Below, in pieces: positions 5,321-8,887 of a DNA stretch of 8,887 bases. Position 1 is the first letter of the stretch, and every line of letters starts with the position of its first letter. The notes under the pieces are model-generated. The model was not told where the DNA came from, did not search any database, and saw only the letters and a program-made list of their open reading frames with translations. The stretch is from DATAVK01 sp036267755. GTDB taxonomy: Bacteria > Actinomycetota > Actinomycetes > JAFAQI01. The stretch covers positions 1 to 8,887 of the forward strand of contig DATAVK010000026.1 of assembly GCA_036267755.1 (NCBI GenBank). The letters run 5' to 3'. A program made the translations under genes and the position numbers.

Positions 5321-6739
5321 ATGACCGACCACGCGTATGCCGGCAACCCGGCAGACCTCGGTGTCCTCGCGGCCGTCGAGTTGCTGCGGGCGCGCGAGCT
5401 GTCGGCGACCGAGCTGGTCGCGGCGTGCCTGCAACGGATCGATGCGGACGGCCCGCCCAGCGCCGACGCCCGACCGGACGCGGTCAACGCCTTCGTCCGG
5501 GTCTACGCCGAGTCGGCGGTCGAGCGAGCCCGGCAGGCTGATGTGCGGCTCAGCGCCAGAGCCGTCGCAGCGTCGGGCCCGCCGCCCCCGCTGTGCGGCG
5601 TGCCGATCGGCGTGAAGGATCTCTACGCGGTCACCGGCCGTCCCCTCACCGCGTCGAGCCGGCTGCTCAACGAGGTCCCCGACCACAGCAGCGAGGTGTG
5701 GCGGCGGCTGAGCGCCGCGGGGATGGTGCTGATCGGTCACACCCACACCCACGAGTTCGCGGCCGGTGGCACGACCGACCAGGTCGGCAACCCGCACGCG
5801 CTGGACCGCTCGGCGGGAGGCTCGAGCGGCGGGTCCGCGGCGGCACTCGCGGCCCACTGGGTGCCGGCGGCGACCGGCACCGACACCGCCGGATCGCTGC
5901 GGATCCCGTCGGCCGCCTGCGGCACGTCGACGATCAAGCCGACACGCGGCCTGGTGCCGACCGCCGGCGTGGTCCCGCTCGGACCGACGCTCGACCACTG
6001 CGGCCCGATGGCGCGCAGCGTCGCCGACTGCGCCGCCCTGCTCGCAGTGATGGCGGGCCCGGACTGGGAGGACGCGACGACCGGCTTCGGCCGCTGGGAC
6101 GTCACCGCGCCGGTCGTCGACCTGAGCGGGCTGCGGATCGCGATCTCACCGCGGCTGGGTGTCGGGCCGATGGAGACCGATGTCGAGGAACGGCTGACCC
6201 AGGCTGCCGAGGCCGCCCGCGCCGCCGGCGCGACCGTCCTAGACCCAGAGGACGAGCCGCCGACCACGGAGGTGAACGACGAGAGCCTGACCCTGATGAC
6301 GACCGAGATGCTGGCCTGGCACCGCCGGTTCAACGGCCAGCGCGACGGCTACCAGCCGTCCACCCGGCAGCTGCTCGAGATCGGCGAGCATCGGGCGCTG
6401 ACCGGCCCGCAGTACGTCGAGCTGCAACAGCAGCGGCGAGGTACGACGGCCACCTGGCGGCGTTGGTTCGCCGAGCGGCGGATCGATGCGGTGCTGGAAC
6501 CGACGCTGCCCAAGGTCGCCCCGCTGCGCGGCAACGGCTACCAGACGGCTCGGTCCGACGCCGCCCTGGTCTCGATGACCTACCTGTGGAACTGGACCGG
6601 CTTCCCGGTGGTGAGCTTCCCCGCCGGGATCGGTCGGGACAGCGGCCTGCCCACCGGCGTCAGCCTGATCGGCATCCCCGGCGACGACCGGATGCTCGCC
6701 GACGTCGGCAGCGCCCTGGAGACGATGCTGATTTCCTGA
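5321..6739 (+). CDS. Amidase-signature family hydrolase
   Basis: The product is a 472-residue enzyme of the amidase signature family, which hydrolyses carboxylic amides through a Ser-cisSer-Lys triad. All three residues are visible: Lys99 in PIGVKDLYAV, Ser168 in SAGGSSGGS, and Ser192 in GTDTAGSLRIPSAACG. The usual GTDTGGS is GTDTAGS here, with Ala190 for Gly. The C-terminus has PTGVSLIGIPGDDRML, typical of the family's closing motif. There is no signal peptide, so it is cytoplasmic. Length is normal. The substrate cannot be read from sequence; GatA is a distant possibility, but no gatB or gatC is nearby, so a stand-alone amidase is preferred. The ATG at 5321 has a weak GGA 4 nt upstream, and the gap to divergent glpK is only 46 bp. 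A VTT membrane protein gene follows 38 nt downstream on the same strand and may be co-transcribed. Confidence 0.92.
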   Translation: MTDHAYAGNPADLGVLAAVELLRARELSATELVAACLQRIDADGPPSADARPDAVNAFVRVYAESAVERARQADVRLSARAVAASGPPPPLCGVPIGVKDLYAVTGRPLTASSRLLNEVPDHSSEVWRRLSAAGMVLIGHTHTHEFAAGGTTDQVGNPHALDRSAGGSSGGSAAALAAHWVPAATGTDTAGSLRIPSAACGTSTIKPTRGLVPTAGVVPLGPTLDHCGPMARSVADCAALLAVMAGPDWEDATTGFGRWDVTAPVVDLSGLRIAISPRLGVGPMETDVEERLTQAAEAARAAGATVLDPEDEPPTTEVNDESLTLMTTEMLAWHRRFNGQRDGYQPSTRQLLEIGEHRALTGPQYVELQQQRRGTTATWRRWFAERRIDAVLEPTLPKVAPLRGNGYQTARSDAALVSMTYLWNWTGFPVVSFPAGIGRDSGLPTGVSLIGIPGDDRMLADVGSALETMLIS

Positions 6740-6777
6740 CCGGTCACTTTCCGACTCGGTGTGGCACGTTGGAGGTG

Positions 6778-7461
6778 ATGACACAGGACGCGGTGGTCGT
6801 GGATGCGGTGGTGGCGATCGAGCCGCCGCCGCGCAACCAGCAGATCATCTGCGCGGCCGGACTGATCGCCGGTGTCGTCGCGAGCTACGCCCTGCTGGCG
6901 GTCACCCCCGAACTGCTCGCCCACCACGTCCTGATCCTCGAGGCGGCGTCCGGAGGCATCACGTCGATCGTCACCGGCGGAGCGCTGGCAAGCGTCGGCC
7001 GGGATCCCCTCGTCCTCGTGGTGCTCGCGCCGATGAGCAGCGTGCTGCTCTACGACATCTTCTACTGGTGGGCCGGACGGCTTTGGGGCGCTGTCGTGAT
7101 CGGCCGGTTCGTCGCGCAGACCCCGCGTTGGGCCAAGTGGACGGCTCGCGCCGAGGACCTGGTACGCCGGCGCGGCATCTGGGCACTCATCGTGTCGTAC
7201 CTGCTTCCGGTTCCGACGGTGCTGGTGCAGGTGTTCTGCGGGGTCAGCGGGATGCCGCTGTGGCTGTACTTGATCGGCGACGCCATCGGCCTGCTGCTGT
7301 GGATCGGGCTGCTGGTCGGCGTCGGCTGGGCGATCGGCACCCCGGCGATCCACGTGGTCAAGGCGATCAACCACTACTCGCTGTGGATCACCGTCGGCAT
7401 CATCGTGCTGATCGTGGCCAGCGCGGCGCTCAAGCAGTCGCGGGCAGCGGGCACTGAGTGA
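6778..7461 (+). CDS. Divergent VTT/DedA-like membrane protein
   Basis: The 227-residue product is a probable integral membrane protein distantly related to DedA/VTT proteins. Hydrophobic segments lie at about 23-43, 55-70, 77-98, 132-155, 160-188 and 201-217. The shared architecture is seen in VLLYDIFYWWAGRLWG (89-104), matching the GxxxGYxxGRxxG helix of DedA, and in SYLLPVPTVLVQVFCGVSGM (140-159), matching the SRFVPVVRTFVGPIAGVAGM type motif of the DedA at 1629-2261. Both arginines of that motif are absent (Tyr141 and Thr147), and the FLPGDSLLF-type segment is not recognisable. An 18-residue polar, Pro-containing N-terminal tail precedes the first helix. The ATG at 6778 is preceded by GGAGG at 6771-6775, only 2 nt away; the adjacent GTG at 6775 is an alternative. 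It lies 38 nt after the amidase gene and ends 1 nt before the convergent small gene. Transport or lipid function is inference. Confidence 0.85.
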   Translation: MTQDAVVVDAVVAIEPPPRNQQIICAAGLIAGVVASYALLAVTPELLAHHVLILEAASGGITSIVTGGALASVGRDPLVLVVLAPMSSVLLYDIFYWWAGRLWGAVVIGRFVAQTPRWAKWTARAEDLVRRRGIWALIVSYLLPVPTVLVQVFCGVSGMPLWLYLIGDAIGLLLWIGLLVGVGWAIGTPAIHVVKAINHYSLWITVGIIVLIVASAALKQSRAAGTE

Positions 7462-7462
7462 G

Positions 7463-7636
7463 TCAGGCGACGGGATCGTCAGCGGTCGGCAGCGAGTCGT
7501 AGACGTCTTTGAAGATCGCGATCTCGGTCTCGATGAGGCGAGCCGCGGTCTCGAGGCCGTCGACCCCGAACCGGTCGCGGATTGCGATCACATGCTCCGC
7601 AATGTAGGGGTCTACTTCGTCCGGCATGATCGTCAT
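7463..7636 (-). CDS. Small acidic hypothetical protein downstream of clpB
   Basis: I do not recognise a family. The 57-residue product (54 if it starts at the second ATG, 7627) reads MTIMPDEVDPYIAEHV at the N-terminus. It continues with a predicted helical segment FGVDGLETAARLIETE and IAIFKDVYDSLP, and ends in an acidic tail TADDPVA. It is acidic, has no cysteine and no membrane segment, and probably forms two short helices. A G-rich ribosome-binding sequence (GAGGGGG) precedes it; its spacing of about 10 nt favours the ATG at 7627 over the one at 7636. It follows clpB on the same strand by 17 nt, so it is likely co-transcribed with the disaggregase. Its stop codon lies 1 nt from the stop of the convergent VTT gene. 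GC-rich third positions, a good ribosome-binding site and tight packing support a real gene. A role with ClpB is a guess from position only. Confidence 0.65.
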   Translation of the reverse strand: MTIMPDEVDPYIAEHVIAIRDRFGVDGLETAARLIETEIAIFKDVYDSLPTADDPVA

Positions 7637-7649
7637 TCCCCCTCAGTGC

Positions 7650-7665
7650 CCGGTCAGGTGACCGG
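7650..7665. other. Perfect inverted repeat across the clpB stop codon
   Basis: CCGGTCA (7650-7656) and TGACCGG (7659-7665) are perfect complements around a GG centre. In RNA this would fold as a 6-bp stem with a 4-nt loop that includes the clpB stop codon. It lies between clpB and the small downstream gene and could partly end or process the transcript, or it may be chance in GC-rich DNA. There is no T-tract. Confidence 0.35.
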
Positions 7666-8887
7666 TACGCCCGTCCGTTCGTGTGATCCCACCACGAGCG
7701 CCGACCGGTCGCCGTTCACGTCCACCGTGACCGTGTCACCGTCCCGGATCTCACCGGCCAGCAGAGCGCGTGCCAGCTGGTCGCCGATCGCGGACTGCAC
7801 CAGCCGACGGAGTGGACGGGCGCCGTACACCGGGTCGAACCCGCTCAGTGCCAACCACTCGCGAGCCGCATCGCTCACCTCGAGGACGAGCCGGCGGTCG
7901 GCAAGCCGGGCCGCGAGCCGCGCGACCTGAATGTCGACGATGGCCGCCAGCTGCTCGGCGCCGAGCGAGTGGAAGACCACGACGTCGTCGAGCCGGTTGA
8001 GGAACTCCGGCTTGAAGTGCGCCCGGGCGGCGTCGAGGGCAGCCTCACACTTCTTGTCGTCGCTGAGCGACGGGTCGTTGACGAAGACCGAGCCCAGGTT
8101 GGACGTGAGCAGCAGGATCGCGTTGCGGAAGTCGACGGTGCGTCCCTGGCCGTCGGTGAGCCGGCCGTCGTCGAGCACCTGGAGCAGGACATCGAACACG
8201 TCCGGGTGTGCCTTCTCGACCTCGTCGAGAAGGACGACGGTGTAGGGCTTGCGGCGCACCGCCTCGGTGAGCTGGCCGCCCTCGTCGTACCCGACGTAAC
8301 CGGGTGGTGCTCCGACCAGCCGCGAGACCGAGTGCTTCTCGCCGTACTCGCTCATGTCGATGCGGACCATGGCCCGCTCGTCGTCGAACAGGTATGCCGC
8401 GAGGGCCTTCGCCAGCTCGGTCTTGCCGACGCCGGTGGGCCCGAGGAACAGGAACGACGCGGTGGGCCGGTCGGGGTCGGCGATGCCGGATCGGGCGCGG
8501 CGGACCGCGTCGGAGACAGCACGCACGGCCTCGTCCTGGCCGACGACTCGGCGGGCGAGCTCGTCCTCCATCCGCAGCAGCTTCGCGGTCTCTCCTTCGA
8601 GCAGCCGACCGGCAGGGATCCCGGTCCACGACGCCACAACCTCCGCGACGTCGTCCGGCCCGACCTGCGCGGCCACCATCGCGTCGCGCTGCTCGGCGGC
8701 CTCGACGGCGTCGGCGAGCTCCCGCTCGGCGGCGGGGATGTCGGCGTAGACCAGCCGGGAACGGGTCTCGAGGTCGTTGATACGCCCGGCGGATTCCGCC
8801 TGGGTCTGCAAGTCATCGAGTCGCTGCTTGAGCTCACCGACCCGGTTCAGGCCGGTCTTCTCCTGCTCCCACCGGGCGGACAGCGCG
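7654..8887 (-). CDS. clpB: ATP-dependent chaperone/disaggregase ClpB, C-terminal part
   Basis: ClpB is a cytoplasmic hexameric AAA+ machine that, with DnaK, threads proteins out of aggregates. The visible 410 residues are the C-terminal half; the N-domain, first AAA+ module and most of the middle domain lie beyond the right edge. Residues 1-70 are the end of the coiled-coil middle domain (RWEQEKTGLNRVGELKQRL), followed by VASWTGIPAGRLL. The second AAA+ module shows Walker A GPTGVGKT (149-156), pore loop GYVG (196-199), Walker B VVLLDE (217-222), sensor-1 Asn263 in LLTSN, arginine finger Arg298 in FLNRLD, and sensor-2 Arg357 in GARPLRR. The middle domain distinguishes it from ClpA and ClpC, and no IGF/L ClpP-binding loop was noticed. 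All catalytic residues are intact, so the gene appears functional. No start codon is visible because the frame is open to the edge. The small gene at 7463-7636 follows 17 nt downstream. Confidence 0.97.
   Translation of the reverse strand, partial: ALSARWEQEKTGLNRVGELKQRLDDLQTQAESAGRINDLETRSRLVYADIPAAERELADAVEAAEQRDAMVAAQVGPDDVAEVVASWTGIPAGRLLEGETAKLLRMEDELARRVVGQDEAVRAVSDAVRRARSGIADPDRPTASFLFLGPTGVGKTELAKALAAYLFDDERAMVRIDMSEYGEKHSVSRLVGAPPGYVGYDEGGQLTEAVRRKPYTVVLLDEVEKAHPDVFDVLLQVLDDGRLTDGQGRTVDFRNAILLLTSNLGSVFVNDPSLSDDKKCEAALDAARAHFKPEFLNRLDDVVVFHSLGAEQLAAIVDIQVARLAARLADRRLVLEVSDAAREWLALSGFDPVYGARPLRRLVQSAIGDQLARALLAGEIRDGDTVTVDVNGDRSALVVGSHERTGVPVT

Noticed and set aside
5321..6739. GatA subunit of the tRNA amidotransferase
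   Set aside because: The signature motifs fit the wider family, but gatB and gatC are absent and the sequence outside the signature does not look like GatA.
5593..6777. Upstream extension of the second VTT protein within the amidase gene
   Set aside because: The frame is open, but its translation is Arg-rich noise inside the amidase coding sequence. The VTT protein starts near 6778 after GGAGG.

Overview
High-GC, densely packed bacterial DNA with GC-rich third codon positions. The protein types and gene order point to an actinobacterium, possibly of the Nocardioides/Propionibacteriales kind; the genus is inference. The window looks like a chromosomal core-metabolism segment rather than a mobile or accessory island. 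I saw no transposase, integrase, tRNA, rRNA, CRISPR array or phage gene.

Layout from left to right. (1) A minus-strand gene, cut by the left edge, encodes a secreted protein with a signal peptide and an Ig-like (IPT/TIG-type) domain. (2) A minus-strand class II fructose-bisphosphate aldolase (fba) follows, with a hairpin just past its stop. (3) The gap upstream of fba holds about 2.7 copies of a 20-21 bp tandem repeat and separates it from a divergent plus-strand DedA-family membrane protein, itself followed by a small putative zinc-ribbon protein. (4) A palindromic, probably bidirectional terminator separates these from a tight minus-strand operon glpK -> pyrE -> MmcQ/YjbR-family gene (10 nt and 6 nt gaps). 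(5) Divergent from glpK, on the plus strand, are an amidase-signature enzyme and a second, divergent VTT/DedA-like membrane protein. (6) The right end is minus strand: the C-terminal 410 residues of the ClpB disaggregase and, just downstream, a 54-57 residue acidic protein of unknown function.

The set clpB / pyrE / DedA / fba resembles, from memory, the M. tuberculosis block containing Rv0363c (fba), Rv0364 (DedA), Rv0382c (pyrE) and Rv0384c (clpB). The window therefore reads as a conserved actinobacterial neighbourhood into which glpK, the amidase and the second VTT protein have been placed or kept. Glycerol kinase and aldolase serve central carbon metabolism, PyrE pyrimidine synthesis, ClpB protein disaggregation, and DedA probably lipid-carrier recycling or membrane homeostasis. 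No single pathway unites them. I did not find a convincing new multi-gene system. The points most worth a second look are the repeat and odd translation-start arrangement between fba and dedA, the VTT paralogue without the conserved arginines, the small protein behind clpB, and the glpK-pyrE operon with an Asp at a known GlpK allosteric position.
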